From contig NZ_CP046907.1 of the NCBI RefSeq assembly GCF_014083985.1, forward strand, positions 6,011,150-6,075,149: a stretch of 64,000 nucleotides of DNA. Reading direction: 5' to 3'. Each line of letters starts with the position of its first letter. Position 1 is the first letter of the stretch. The notes under the pieces were generated by a model, which did not search any database, was not told the origin of the DNA, and saw only the letters and a list, made by a program, of their open reading frames with translations. Origin of the DNA: Streptomyces sp. SCUT-3. Lineage in GTDB: Bacteria; Actinomycetota; Actinomycetes; Streptomycetales; Streptomycetaceae. Of this stretch, positions 54,485 to 62,362 are shown in pieces. A program made the translations under genes and the position numbers.

Positions 54485-55909
54485 ATGCGTGAGGACCGCA
54501 GGGGCGGGACAGCGGCGGCGGCGCGCCTGGCGGAAGGTGCGCCGCTGCGGGACGCGCTGGTCGTCGCCGACCCCGGTGACTGGCTTGCGCTGGACGCGGG
54601 AGCGCGGGAAGTGGCCTGGTACCGGGTGCAACCCCTGCCGGAGTGGGAACACACCGCCCCGCTGCCCGCCGACCTGACACAACTGGGCGAGTCCCGGCTC
54701 GCCCTCGCCCTGTGCCACCGGGACGGGCGGATCCGCGAGGAAGCGGTGCGCAGGGCGGCGCAGCACCCCGCCCTGCTGCCGCTGATCGTGATCCGCTGCG
54801 CCGACTGGGCCGAACCCGTGCGCGAGCACGCCCAAAAGCTGCTGCGCCAGGTCCTGGACGCGCACACCGCCGTCGATCTCGCGCCGCTGATCCTGCGCGT
54901 CGGCCGCCGCGACCGGGGCACCTTCGGTGTCGAGCTGCTCGGAAAGGTCCTGAGCCGGGCACCTCACGGGGGGCTCACCGCTCTCTTCGCCCACCCCGAC
55001 CGCCTCGTGAGGCGGTTCGGATACCGGCTGGCCGTCGAGCACCAGCTCCTCCGCCCCGCCGAGCTGGCCCGTGCGGCCGCCCGGGACGAGGACACGGTGG
55101 TCCAGGACCTGTGCGCCACCGCGGCCCTCACATCCCTGCAGGACGAGGACAGCACCTACGACGAAGTGCTCACGCCCCTGCTGACCGCACGCAGCCCGCG
55201 CACGCGTTCGGCCGGCGTCACCGCGCTGCGGCGGGCGGGACGACCGAAGCAGGCGGAGCCGTTCCTCGCCGACCGCTCCGCACTGGTACGCGCCTGCGCC
55301 CGCTACGTGGTACGACAACACGGAGACGACCCGGCGCCCTGGTACTGGCAGCGGTGCGCGACACCCGATGACCCCGGGCTGCCGCCCGGTACGGTCATCG
55401 GGCTGGCCGAGTGCGGAAACCGCGCGGACGCCGGTCTGCTGCGGCCGCTGCTCGCACACCCGGCAGCCGGAGTGCGAGCGCAGGCGGTGGCCGGGCTGCG
55501 AGCACTGGACCTCGCAGACGCAGAACGGCTGTGGCCGCTGCTCGACGACCCGACCCCCACGGTCGTCCGCGAGACAACCGTCGCCCTGCTGCCGTCGACG
55601 AAACAACTGCCCATCGGCCGGCTGCTGGAGCGCACCGGGGCCGAGTACCCGCGGCATGTCCGGGTTGCCGCGTTCCGGCTCCTCGACGCACACGGCGGGG
55701 TCGTGGCGCTGCGAGCGGCGGTCGGGCTGCTGGAGGACTCGGACGTGAAGCTGCGCACCTGGGCCAGGCAGTCCGTGCAGCGCTGGCATCCGTCGGCGCA
55801 GGTGCGGTGCGGGGACGCGGAGGTGGGCGAGCTGCTCGACCGCGGCCGGCACCTGTTCAGCGATCACGCGCTGCGGCGACGCAAACGGGAAGCCGGGCTG
55901 GACGGCTGA
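54485..55909 (+). CDS. HEAT-repeat protein
   Basis: 474 residues built of helical pairs: IREEAVRRAAQHPALLPLIV, TRSAGVTALRRAGRPKQAEP, VRAQAVAGLRALDLADAERL and VVRETTVALLPSTKQL, each about 30-40 residues, fit HEAT/ARM-like repeats. No catalytic motif, signal peptide or membrane segment. Such proteins are scaffolds or peptide-binding adaptors; cyanobacterial relatives are lyases but their key residues are not evident. ATG at 54485 lies in GGGGATGCG with weak ribosome-site complementarity. No operon partner is apparent. Confidence 0.8.
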   Translation: MREDRRGGTAAAARLAEGAPLRDALVVADPGDWLALDAGAREVAWYRVQPLPEWEHTAPLPADLTQLGESRLALALCHRDGRIREEAVRRAAQHPALLPLIVIRCADWAEPVREHAQKLLRQVLDAHTAVDLAPLILRVGRRDRGTFGVELLGKVLSRAPHGGLTALFAHPDRLVRRFGYRLAVEHQLLRPAELARAAARDEDTVVQDLCATAALTSLQDEDSTYDEVLTPLLTARSPRTRSAGVTALRRAGRPKQAEPFLADRSALVRACARYVVRQHGDDPAPWYWQRCATPDDPGLPPGTVIGLAECGNRADAGLLRPLLAHPAAGVRAQAVAGLRALDLADAERLWPLLDDPTPTVVRETTVALLPSTKQLPIGRLLERTGAEYPRHVRVAAFRLLDAHGGVVALRAAVGLLEDSDVKLRTWARQSVQRWHPSAQVRCGDAEVGELLDRGRHLFSDHALRRRKREAGLDG

Positions 55910-56116
55910 CCCACCCGGAAATTCCCCACCACCGGAACCACCGTGCCGGTGGACGTCTCCAGGGCGCGCACGGCCGCATCGACGACCTCGACCTGATGCA
56001 GGCGAGGAGAGGAAGGCGCAATCACGGCCGCTCAGTCTCCCACCCGGCCACCACACAACCACGGCCGTCACCCCCACTATCCCGCCCCCGATCAAGACCG
56101 CACGGAGGACACGACC

Positions 56117-56332
56117 GTGAAAGAGCTCCTCGCCGACCTCCTGGAGCACCTCCTGCAGGGACTCCTCGGAATCCTGCTGATCACATGGTGGCTGGGCGGC
56201 CCCGCCGTCACCGCCATCGTCTGGGACCAGCAAGACCCGAAGGCGGCCTGGCAGTTCCTCGCCCTGTGGGCCACCGCCACCGCCCTCTACTTCCTCCTGC
56301 GCGCCGCAATCCGCCGCCTGCGCCGCTCCTAG
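56117..56332 (+). CDS. Small two-helix membrane protein (71 residues)
   Basis: GTG at 56117 reads MKELLADLLEHLLQGLLGIL. Two hydrophobic segments (about 13-34 and 47-62; FLALWATATALYFLL) flank a short loop with GGPAVTAIVWDQQDP, and the C-terminus is basic (RRLRRS). Function unknown. A partial copy lies at 53805-53940, so the gene belongs to a locally duplicated family. No other gene is close enough to be a clear operon partner. Confidence 0.65.
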   Translation: MKELLADLLEHLLQGLLGILLITWWLGGPAVTAIVWDQQDPKAAWQFLALWATATALYFLLRAAIRRLRRS

Positions 56333-56449
56333 CCCCACCCGTAACCAGCCGCGCACCCGGCCGCGCCGGACGATCGCCGCCCTGCTCGCCGGCGACATCG
56401 CTACGGGTGGCCCGGTCCCTTCCCAGGACAGCCGTGAGGGAGACTGTCG

Positions 56450-56540
56450 CCCCGCACGCCGTACAACCAGCCCGAGGAAGGAAGTACCCCTTGCCCGTGG
56501 GCATCGTCGACGGCTGCCTCACCATTGCCGGGATGATCGT
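56450..56540 (+). pseudogene. Possible remnant of a tpg 5' end
   Basis: GAGGAAGGA, then GCCCGTGGGCATCGTCGACG and GGCTGCCTCACC closely parallel the leader and first codons of the tpg gene at 61197 (AAGAAAGGAG, GCCCGTGGGCATCATCGGCG, ACAGCCTCGACC). The GTG at the same place opens MGIVDGCLTIAGMIV, after which similarity is lost. Short, so tentative. Confidence 0.4.
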
Positions 56541-56633
56541 GGATGCTGCTTCGCCCGCCCCACGAAGGGACGGGGCTCCGGAGGGGCCACCTTCCGGAAG
56601 GGGCGCGCTGCAGGAAGAAATTGGAGGCAGGTC

Positions 56634-56981
56634 GTGGATTGGTCGGACGAGGAGTACTGCCTGTACGTCAACGCCAGTGAGGCGTCGTCGCTGTGGATGA
56701 TCCTGGCGGACTACACCCGCAGCGAGGACGAGAAGGAGTGGACCGAGCACATCCCGGTCTTCCGCAGGCTGATCTCCCAGTGGTCCTCCCGGGGGTTCCT
56801 CAAGCTCTTCCAAGGAGAGGAGTGGCCCGCCGACCTGAAGGGCCGGGAGATTCCACCGCCCGAGGTCGATTCCGTCCTGTCGGACCCGGACAACTGGCGT
56901 TACGAGGAAGCGCCGTCCCGGCTCACCTGCATCACGGTCGGGGACCGTGAGATAACCGAACTGCGAGAACCCGACGCATGA
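56634..56981 (+). CDS. Hypothetical protein (115 residues)
   Basis: GTG at 56634, preceded by TTGGAGG, gives MDWSDEEYCLYVNASEASSL. The protein is acidic and soluble, with IPVFRRLISQWSSRGFLKLF in the middle and LTCITVGDREITELREPDA at the end. No known family; the size, acidity and aromatic content are like small immunity or stress proteins of Streptomyces. Good codon bias supports it as real. It stands alone between tpg and dnaB remnants. Confidence 0.7.
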   Translation: MDWSDEEYCLYVNASEASSLWMILADYTRSEDEKEWTEHIPVFRRLISQWSSRGFLKLFQGEEWPADLKGREIPPPEVDSVLSDPDNWRYEEAPSRLTCITVGDREITELREPDA

Positions 56982-57097
56982 GCCGATGCCGACGCGACCA
57001 TACGTGCGGAACCGAACCGGTGCCGCAGAACCCGAACCCTGCCGTAGAGGGGAAGCGGCCGGAGGGCCGGTGACACGGGAAAGACCGAAGCTCCCGG

Positions 57098-57330
57098 AGC
57101 GCCGGCTTCTACCGCCCGGCGCACGCCACGATCTACGACGCCATCACCGGTTTGGACGGCCGGGACGAGCCGGCCGACCCGATCACCGTGGCCGCCGAAC
57201 TGGGGCGCCGCGGCGACCTGGCCCGCCTCGACTGCCCCGCCTACCTCCACCAACTGATCGAGGCCACCCCCCACCGCGGCCAACGCCGGCTACTACGCCG
57301 CCATCGTCGCCGACCGCGCGAAGCTGCGCT
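57098..57330 (+). pseudogene. Replicative helicase DnaB, N-terminal remnant
   Basis: GFYRPAHATIYDAITGLDGR, EPADPITVAAELGRRGDLAR and YLHQLIEATP match the DnaB N-terminal domain (F-Y-R-P-A-H-x-x-I-Y; D-P-I-T-V). One base is extra in the C run near 57270: in the shifted frame ANAGYYAAIVADRAKLR continues the domain. The rest of DnaB is absent here; a C-terminal DnaB piece lies at 60778 on the same strand. Confidence 0.75.
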
Positions 57331-57556
57331 GCGCGTCGTGCTCGCGCGCCTGCGGGCCGAACGCGGTTGGACCTTCGACGAACTCGCCGACCGCAGCGGG
57401 CTTGCCCGGCGCACTCTCATCGACCTCGAACACGGCCGCACCACCGGCAGTGTCACCACCTGGCACACCCTCGCCCGCACCTTCGACGTGCCCATCGAGC
57501 GCTTCCTGGGCGCCCTGTGTGACGACCACACCCCGCCCGGCACGGCCACTTCCTGA
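57152..57556 (+). CDS. XRE helix-turn-helix protein, possibly fused to the DnaB fragment
   Basis: The open frame from TTG 57152 first reads DnaB-N sequence and then, from about 57338 (GTG), VLARLRAERGWTFDELADRS, GLARRTLIDLEHGRTTGSVT and TFDVPIERFLGALCDD. This is an XRE/Cro-type helix-turn-helix of about 70 residues. The real protein may start at 57338. It could be a phage- or plasmid-type regulator. Fusion with dnaB debris arose by a frame-neutral join and is probably accidental. Confidence 0.6.
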   Translation: MDGRDEPADPITVAAELGRRGDLARLDCPAYLHQLIEATPHRGQRRLLRRHRRRPREAALRVVLARLRAERGWTFDELADRSGLARRTLIDLEHGRTTGSVTTWHTLARTFDVPIERFLGALCDDHTPPGTATS

Positions 57557-57764
57557 ACTCTCGCTCCGTCCCGGTGCGCACCACGCCGTGAATCACCCGA
57601 TCGGGCAATCAGGTATGGAACAGTCATCCGCGTCTCCGCCGGCTGATCAACCCCGGTCTCACCCACACCAACAACGCCTGGCACCTCGGCACGACCACCG
57701 GATGACCGGAGTGGCTGCCCGGCTTCCGGCCGGACAGCCACTCACCAAGATTTTCATGAGTCTT

Positions 57765-58409
57765 CTAGCCCGTCCGGGTGGCGGCGAGGTGGGCATCCAC
57801 GGCGACGACACCGTCGACGCCCTGGCAGAGGCCCACGACGACCGGGACGAGACGCGGTTCCGGGACGTGACCGCGCAGGGCGACGACCCCGTCCCGGACA
57901 TCGACTGCGACGGTGCCCTCGTCCAGGCCGAGGATGCGCCCCAGGACGTCCTGCTCGACCTCGTTGCGGATCTCGACGTCGGGGCGGACGAAGGCGTCGA
58001 GCAGGTCGCTGCGGCTGACGATGCCGGTGAGGAGCCCGTCGTCGCCGACCACCGGCAGCTGCTTGACGTGCCGCTTGCGGAGTTCCCGCGCGGCCCGGGG
58101 GATCGTCCAGTCGGCGCGGGCGGTGAAGACGGGGCTGCTCATGAGCGCGCCCGCAGTCCGGGCCCGGGCCTTGCCCCAGGCGCGCTCGTCGCTCCCGTCC
58201 TGCCCCTGCGGATCGGGCATGCCGGTCTCGTGCCGCAGCACGTCGGACGCGGACACGACGCCGACGGGGGCGCCGTCGTCGTCGACGACCGGAGCCGCGA
58301 CGATGTCGTTCGCGTCCAGCAACGCGGCGACCTCCTGGAACGGTGTGTCGGGGCGGAGGGTGACGACCTCCTCGGTCATCACGTCACCGACCGTGCGACG
58401 GTGCAGCAT
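57765..58409 (-). CDS. CBS-domain and BON-domain protein
   Basis: 214 residues from ATG 58409 (MLHRRTVGDVMTEEVVTLRP). Two CBS motifs (about 8-60 and 92-145; VTLRPDTPFQEVAALLDAND, VVDDDGAPVGVVSASDVLRH; TIPRAARELRKRHVKQLPVV) are followed by a BON-like domain (about 150-212; GRILGLDEGTVAVDVRDGVV). CBS pairs bind adenosine nucleotides and sense energy state; this architecture is common in Streptomyces stress or dormancy regulons. GAAGAGG upstream is the ribosome site. The frame upstream to 58469 is basic and unlikely. Confidence 0.9.
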   Translation of the reverse strand: MLHRRTVGDVMTEEVVTLRPDTPFQEVAALLDANDIVAAPVVDDDGAPVGVVSASDVLRHETGMPDPQGQDGSDERAWGKARARTAGALMSSPVFTARADWTIPRAARELRKRHVKQLPVVGDDGLLTGIVSRSDLLDAFVRPDVEIRNEVEQDVLGRILGLDEGTVAVDVRDGVVALRGHVPEPRLVPVVVGLCQGVDGVVAVDAHLAATRTG

Positions 58410-58856
58410 GGCATCGGCCTCTTCCGCTTTGCGACGGGGCGGCCGCAGCCGGACCGCCCGGGCGGACAACGTGCGGCACGCCGGCCTCCGCGGCCCTGCC
58501 CTGCTCGTCCACGCCGTCTCGCCCTACCCATGACAGCACCGCGCCGCTCCGGCGACCAGTAATGTTCGGCCTGGCGGAGGGTCGGCCGTCCCACGGCCAG
58601 GAGCACGGCCGAGCGCACGGCAGGTCCTGGCGACGCCGGGCGCTCGGCCCCTGCGCTTGTCGACGGGGATGATCAGGTCACCCCTGACCACTCACTCAGC
58701 ATCGTTGACGCTGCTGGCTTCGGCCGCGAATACGCGACACCTCAACATACGACCTCACCAGCCCCGAGGCCGGGCTCGGCCCCAGTGCGTTGACGCACGA
58801 CGCAGAGGACGGCACCTCAACGCCGCGTCCTCCCACGGTCCGGTCGAGGGCGAGCG
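58410..58856. other. Intergenic stretch, nothing recognised
   Basis: 447 bases with no convincing gene, RNA or hairpin. It should contain the promoter of the CBS gene (leftward) and of the small operon at 58857. A moderately AT-rich part lies near 58690-58760. Confidence 0.45.
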
Positions 58857-59207
58857 GTGCCTGTACCACCCGGCCGGCCCGTCGATGACTGTCCGCCGTG
58901 CCGTTCCGGCCGGCCCGCCCCCGTCCCTGCTGCGGAGCGGACGGCGGATCCGGCGGCCGAGGCCGCAGCCCGGGTGGCCCAGGAGCAGATCAAAGCCGCG
59001 CTACGCGGCAAGGCCCTGGACCGCCGCCGCGGCCCTGCGCCGTGCACCCGCGCCGAGCGGGCCCGCCGCCGAGAGGCCGACGAGCGCGCCGCCACCGAGC
59101 AGCGCGCCCGGGCCCTGGCCGCGCTGGAGGCCATGGCCGACACCGCCTCCGACACCGCCGCTGTCCTGCTGGCCCTGGCCGCCGACCGTCCCGGAGCCGT
59201 CCGATGA
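58857..59207 (+). CDS. Ala/Arg-rich helical small protein
   Basis: 116 residues from GTG 58857. Mostly helical with RVAQEQIKAALRGKALDRRR, ARRREADERAATEQRARALA and LEAMADTASDTAAVLLALAA. Its stop overlaps the ATG of the next small gene (ATGA), which supports translation of both. Function and family are unknown. It replaces the N-terminal part of tpg upstream of a tpg C-terminal fragment. Confidence 0.5.
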   Translation: MPVPPGRPVDDCPPCRSGRPAPVPAAERTADPAAEAAARVAQEQIKAALRGKALDRRRGPAPCTRAERARRREADERAATEQRARALAALEAMADTASDTAAVLLALAADRPGAVR

Positions 59208-59443
59208 CCACTCCCCGTCCCCGCAGGGCCGACGACGCCCGCACCCGCCGCATCACCCAACACCTCCCACCCGCCTACGCCCACCGCCTCTTCCATGCCC
59301 AGGCGACCGGCGCGAGTGAGCAGCAACTGCGCGACATCGTCGCCGAAGGCCTCCAGGAGCAGTACTTCAAAGATGCCAGCCGCCGCGCCCACGACCTGCT
59401 CGTGGAATTCACCGACATCGACTACCTCGACCTCACCTACTGA
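59204..59443 (+). CDS. Tpg C-terminal fragment with new start
   Basis: 79 residues from ATG 59204. After MTTPRPRRA the sequence DDARTRRITQHLPPAYAHRL, FHAQATGASEQQLRDIVAEG and LLVEFTDIDYLDLTY equals the last 70 residues of terminal protein Tpg, as in the gene at 61197. The N-terminal helix-turn-helix half is missing, so it cannot cap telomeres in the usual way. The 30 bases after the stop (TGACATTTCGTCCCGAGGAA, TTCGAGCAAC) are also shared with the other copy, showing a duplication with flanks. Confidence 0.75.
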   Translation: MTTPRPRRADDARTRRITQHLPPAYAHRLFHAQATGASEQQLRDIVAEGLQEQYFKDASRRAHDLLVEFTDIDYLDLTY

Positions 59444-59551
59444 CATTTCGTCCCGAGGAATTCGAGCAACGGGAAAATGTGAGCCGAAGCACGATAGCTG
59501 TCACCAAGGCGGGCTGGTTGTCATCGACGGCGTTGTGAGTGGTTGTCGGTC

Positions 59552-60403
59552 TAAGAAGCCATCTCATTTGGCGAGTCTGCGGTAGCAGATGAGGGTGCAG
59601 GCGAGGCTGGTGAAGGCGAGGAAGTGCTCGGCTTTGCGCTCGTAGCGGCGGTGGAGGCGCCGGTAGCCGGTGAGCCAGGCCATGGTCCGTTCGATGGTCC
59701 AGCGGTGCCGACCGAGCCGCTGCGAGGTCTCGACGCCCTTGCGGGCGATGCGGTGCCGGATGCCGCGCCCGGACAGCCATTGGCGCAGGTGGCGGTAGTC
59801 GTAGCCCTTGTCGGCGTGGAGCTTGCCGGGCTTGCGCCGGCGCGGGCCGCGGCGGGAGCGGATCGGGGGGATGCCCTTGACCAGCGGGATCAGGGCCTGG
59901 CTGTCGTGGGTGTTGGCACCGGATCCCGACGGACAGGGGCAGACCGGTCCGTTCGGTGATCAGGTGGATCTTCGAGCCGTACTTGCCCCGGTCAACAGGA
60001 TTCGGACCGGTCAGGTCCCCTTTTTCATCGCCCGCATGTTCACCGAGTCGATCGCGCACCGGGACCAGTCCAACTCGCCGCGGGAGCCGAGTTCGTCCAG
60101 GACCAGGCGGTACAGCTTGGCCCACCCACCGGCCTTGGTCCACTCGGTAAACCGGTGGGCCGTCGCCCCGGACGGCCCGAACGACGCCGCGGGCAGTTGC
60201 TGCCACGTGCAGCCCGACGTCGCCACGAAGATGATCGCGGCCAGCACCTCACGGTCCCCGTGCCGGCGCCGGCCGCCGCCTTGGGGCCGCGACGGCGCCT
60301 CCGGCACCACCCGCTGGAACAACTCCCACAACTCGTCCGGCACCAGCCGCTCAACCATTCCCACCACGGCCGGCAGCCTACCGGGCCAAATGATGGCTTC
60401 TAA
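59552..60403 (-). mobile_element. IS5-family insertion sequence
   Basis: Left end CTAAGAAGCCATCTCATTTGGC and right end, read leftwards, CTTAGAAGCCATCATTTGGC form terminal inverted repeats (the right one lacks two bases). TAA borders the GAAGCC repeats on both sides (59552-59554 and 60401-60403), consistent with the YTAR target of IS5. The element is about 850 bp and contains one transposase region read leftwards. Confidence 0.85.
59564..60358 (-). pseudogene. IS5-family transposase, two frames plus a 2-base deletion
   Basis: ATG 60358 opens MVERLVPDELWELFQRVVPE; SGCTWQQLPAASFGPSGATA and the first DDE Asp in CAIDSVNMRAMKKG follow. At GAAAAAGGGG (about 60010-60020) the frame must slip by -1 to continue DLTGPNPVDRGKYGSKIHLI, a normal programmed shift site in this group. 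About 70 bases on, two bases are missing (GTCGGGATC|CGGTGCC; family SVGISGANTHDSQALIP), breaking the frame for good. The C-terminal RWTIERTMAWLTGYRRLHRR, with catalytic Glu, then reads on to CYRRLAK and a stop inside the terminal repeat. Inactive as sequenced. Confidence 0.8.
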
Positions 60404-60404
60404 G

Positions 60405-60772
60405 GGTCCGGCCACCACGGCACGTGGCCGGCGTCCAGGGGAAGCGCGGTGATCGTCGCGTCCGAGTGTTCCCACGTGCGCCGGTAGAACCCGACGATCT
60501 GATCGCGGGTCTCGTCCTCGGCCGCCCACAGATCACTGCCGTCGGAGTCCTGCCACCGGGGCAGCGGTTCCGAGGAAGGCCGGTCGAAGACCTCGCCGAA
60601 GTACCTGGCCTCGACAGTGGCCACGTGTTTGACCAGGCCGAGAAGGTTGGTCCGGTCGCTGTCAAAGGTCGGCGGCGTCGTATTCAGACAAGCCATCGAG
60701 TTTCCAGAGCAGCGCCTCGCGGTCCCGCCGCAGTCTCCCGTGCAGGTTGTCTTTCGCGAAATCATCGAACAT
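60405..60772 (-). pseudogene. DinB/DUF664 protein, frameshifted and cut by the IS
   Basis: ATG 60772 begins MFDDFAKDNLHGRLRRDREA, LLWKLDGLSEYD; then the frame changes near 60670 and continues TNLLGLVKHVATVEARYFGE, DETRDQIVGFYRRTWEHSDA, GHVPWWP. This is the DinB-like (DUF664) four-helix metal-binding family, often thiol-dependent in actinomycetes. Homology ends exactly where the IS element begins, and the missing C-terminus is not found on the other side of the IS, so a deletion accompanied the insertion. Confidence 0.8.
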
Positions 60773-60777
60773 GCGGC

Positions 60778-61065
60778 ATGAGCCTGCCATGGGCCGTTCG
60801 TGGCCTCAAGATCCCGTACGCGGTCAGCGATGACTGGCAGGGCCGAGGCCTGGCCATGGTCTTCGACCTGCGCGAATCCGGCGCCATCGCACAAGACGCC
60901 GACCTGGTCCTCCTGCTCCACCGAGAGGGCGTCTACGAGAAGGAGTCCCCCCGTGCCGGCGAGGTCGACCTGATCGTCGGCAAACACCGCAACGGCCCCA
61001 CCGCCACCATCACGGTGGCCGCCCAGCTGCACTACTCCCGCTTCGTCGACATAGCCCACCCCTGA
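60778..61065 (+). pseudogene. Replicative helicase DnaB, C-terminal remnant
   Basis: From about 60860 the frame reads FDLRESGAIAQDADLVLLLH, REGVYEKESPRAGEVDLIVG and KHRNGPTATITVAAQLHYSR ending DIAHP. This is the end of the DnaB RecA-fold (L-R-E-S-G-x-I-x-Q-D-A-D; K-x-R-N-G-P-T). The N-terminal 350 residues, including Walker A, are absent. It lies about 130 bases upstream of tpg on the same strand. Confidence 0.8.
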
Positions 61066-61196
61066 CCACCCCCGACAAGCCGCCCGACGGCCCGCAGGAC
61101 GCCCCAAGATCCCCTCCCACACCCCCCAAGTCGACCGGGAGGGAAATCGGTGCTCTGCGGCCGCACAGCCGCCCCAAGAAAGGAGCACTCCTGCCC

Positions 61197-61750
61197 GTGG
61201 GCATCATCGGCGACAGCCTCGACCAGGCCGATCAGGGTCTTCACCCGCCCGATTCCGAAGACCGCGGCCGCGCAGACGCGCTTCCTCCCAAGCAGGCCAA
61301 GGGCTCCACCAAGGCGGTCGCGCAGCGCCTGGGCGTCTCCCAGCGCACCGTCCAGCGTTACCTGGCCGGCCGGCGCAAGCACCCCACCCCGGCCGTCGCC
61401 ACCCGCCTGGAGGCCGAGGTCCGCAAGGACTGGCAACCCTGTATCCGCAAGCATGCCCGCACCCGTGCCGCGACCACCGGTGGCATCACGGTGGAGACCC
61501 GGGCCCGGTTCGGCTTCACCGCCGCCCCCGGCACCACCGACGACGCCCGCACCCCCGCATCACCCAACACCTCCCACCCGCCTACGCCGCCCGCCTCTTC
61601 CACGCCCGGGCGACCGGAGCGACCGAGCAGCAACTGCGCGACATCGTCGCCGAAGGCCTGCAGGAGCAGTACTTCCAAGACGTCGGCCGCCGCGCCCATG
61701 ACCTGCTCGTGGAGTTCACCGACATCGACTACCTCGACCTCACCTACTGA
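61197..61750 (+). pseudogene. tpg: Telomere terminal protein Tpg, one-base frameshift
   Basis: Tpg is the protein that caps Streptomyces linear replicons and primes end-patching. GTG 61197 opens MGIIGDSLDQADQGL; the helix-turn-helix TKAVAQRLGVSQRTVQRYLA (about 43-62), EVRKDWQPCIRKHAR and GGITVETRARFGFTAAPGTT are diagnostic. At ACCCCCGCATC (about 61550-61556) one base is missing relative to the copy at 59216 (ACCCGCCGCATC); in the next frame the protein continues ITQHLPPAYAARLFHARATG, YLDLTY to the TGA at 61748. Repaired, it is 184 residues, exactly the usual Tpg length. The partner gene tap is not seen upstream. The break may be a mutation or a C-run error. Confidence 0.85.
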
Positions 61751-61776
61751 CATTCCGTCCCAAGGAATTCGAGCAA

Positions 61777-61825
61777 CAAAAAAGGCGAACGGGCCCCGGG
61801 CATTCCCCGGCCCGTCCGCCTTTTC
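61777..61825 (+). terminator. Rho-independent-like terminator of tpg
   Basis: AAAAAAGGCGaACGGGCCcC and its partner CGGcCCGTcCGCCTTTT form a long stem with a few mismatches and end in a T tract, 27 bases after the tpg stop. One of the few hairpins here with a true T run. Confidence 0.85.
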
Positions 61826-62284
61826 TACACGCTCACCAGTCCGTTTCCGCCGCACCGGCGCGGGCCGAATCCTGCCCACCGCGCCGCCGTCGAAGGCGAC
61901 GGTGCGGTGAGGGGTGGTGCCTGCGCGCGGCACGGTGCGCAGGTCTCCCGACGACGCAGCCATGGAGGGAACGGTCATGGCTCAACTGTCGCCGCAGTGA
62001 GCCCGGTGCGCCGGCCGGCCCGGCGCAGGGCGGTCAGTACGCTGATCGGGAAACGGTCCGACAGCACCACACGGGCCCGGCCGACGCAGTCGTCGGTGAT
62101 CGCCGGGCCGACGGAAGCGCCCCCGCCCGTCCGCCGGCCCGCTCGCCCACGAAGCCCCAGACGCCGCGATGGCACACCGGCAGAAGACGCAGGGCACGGC
62201 AACAGGGAGCACTGCGCTGCGCCGGGGCAGAAACGGGACAGCTCGACCAGGACCTCACCGAAGACACCCCCACTCCACCACCCG
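61826..62284. other. Gap with possible gene debris
   Basis: About 460 bases. A leftward frame ending at 61975 (VGPAITDDCVGRARVVLSDR, FPISVLTALRRAGRRTG) is protein-like over 45 codons but has no convincing start and no known family. Confidence 0.4.
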
Positions 62285-62362
62285 CTACGACCGACGCCCC
62301 CGCTGCTTCCCCTCCCGCACCCAAACCCGCAGCGCCTCTACCACCACCACAGAGTGGGGGTG

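Noticed and set aside
58410..58856. CRISPR, tRNA or origin in the long gap
   Set aside because: No spaced repeats, cloverleaf or DnaA-box cluster were found here or elsewhere in the window.
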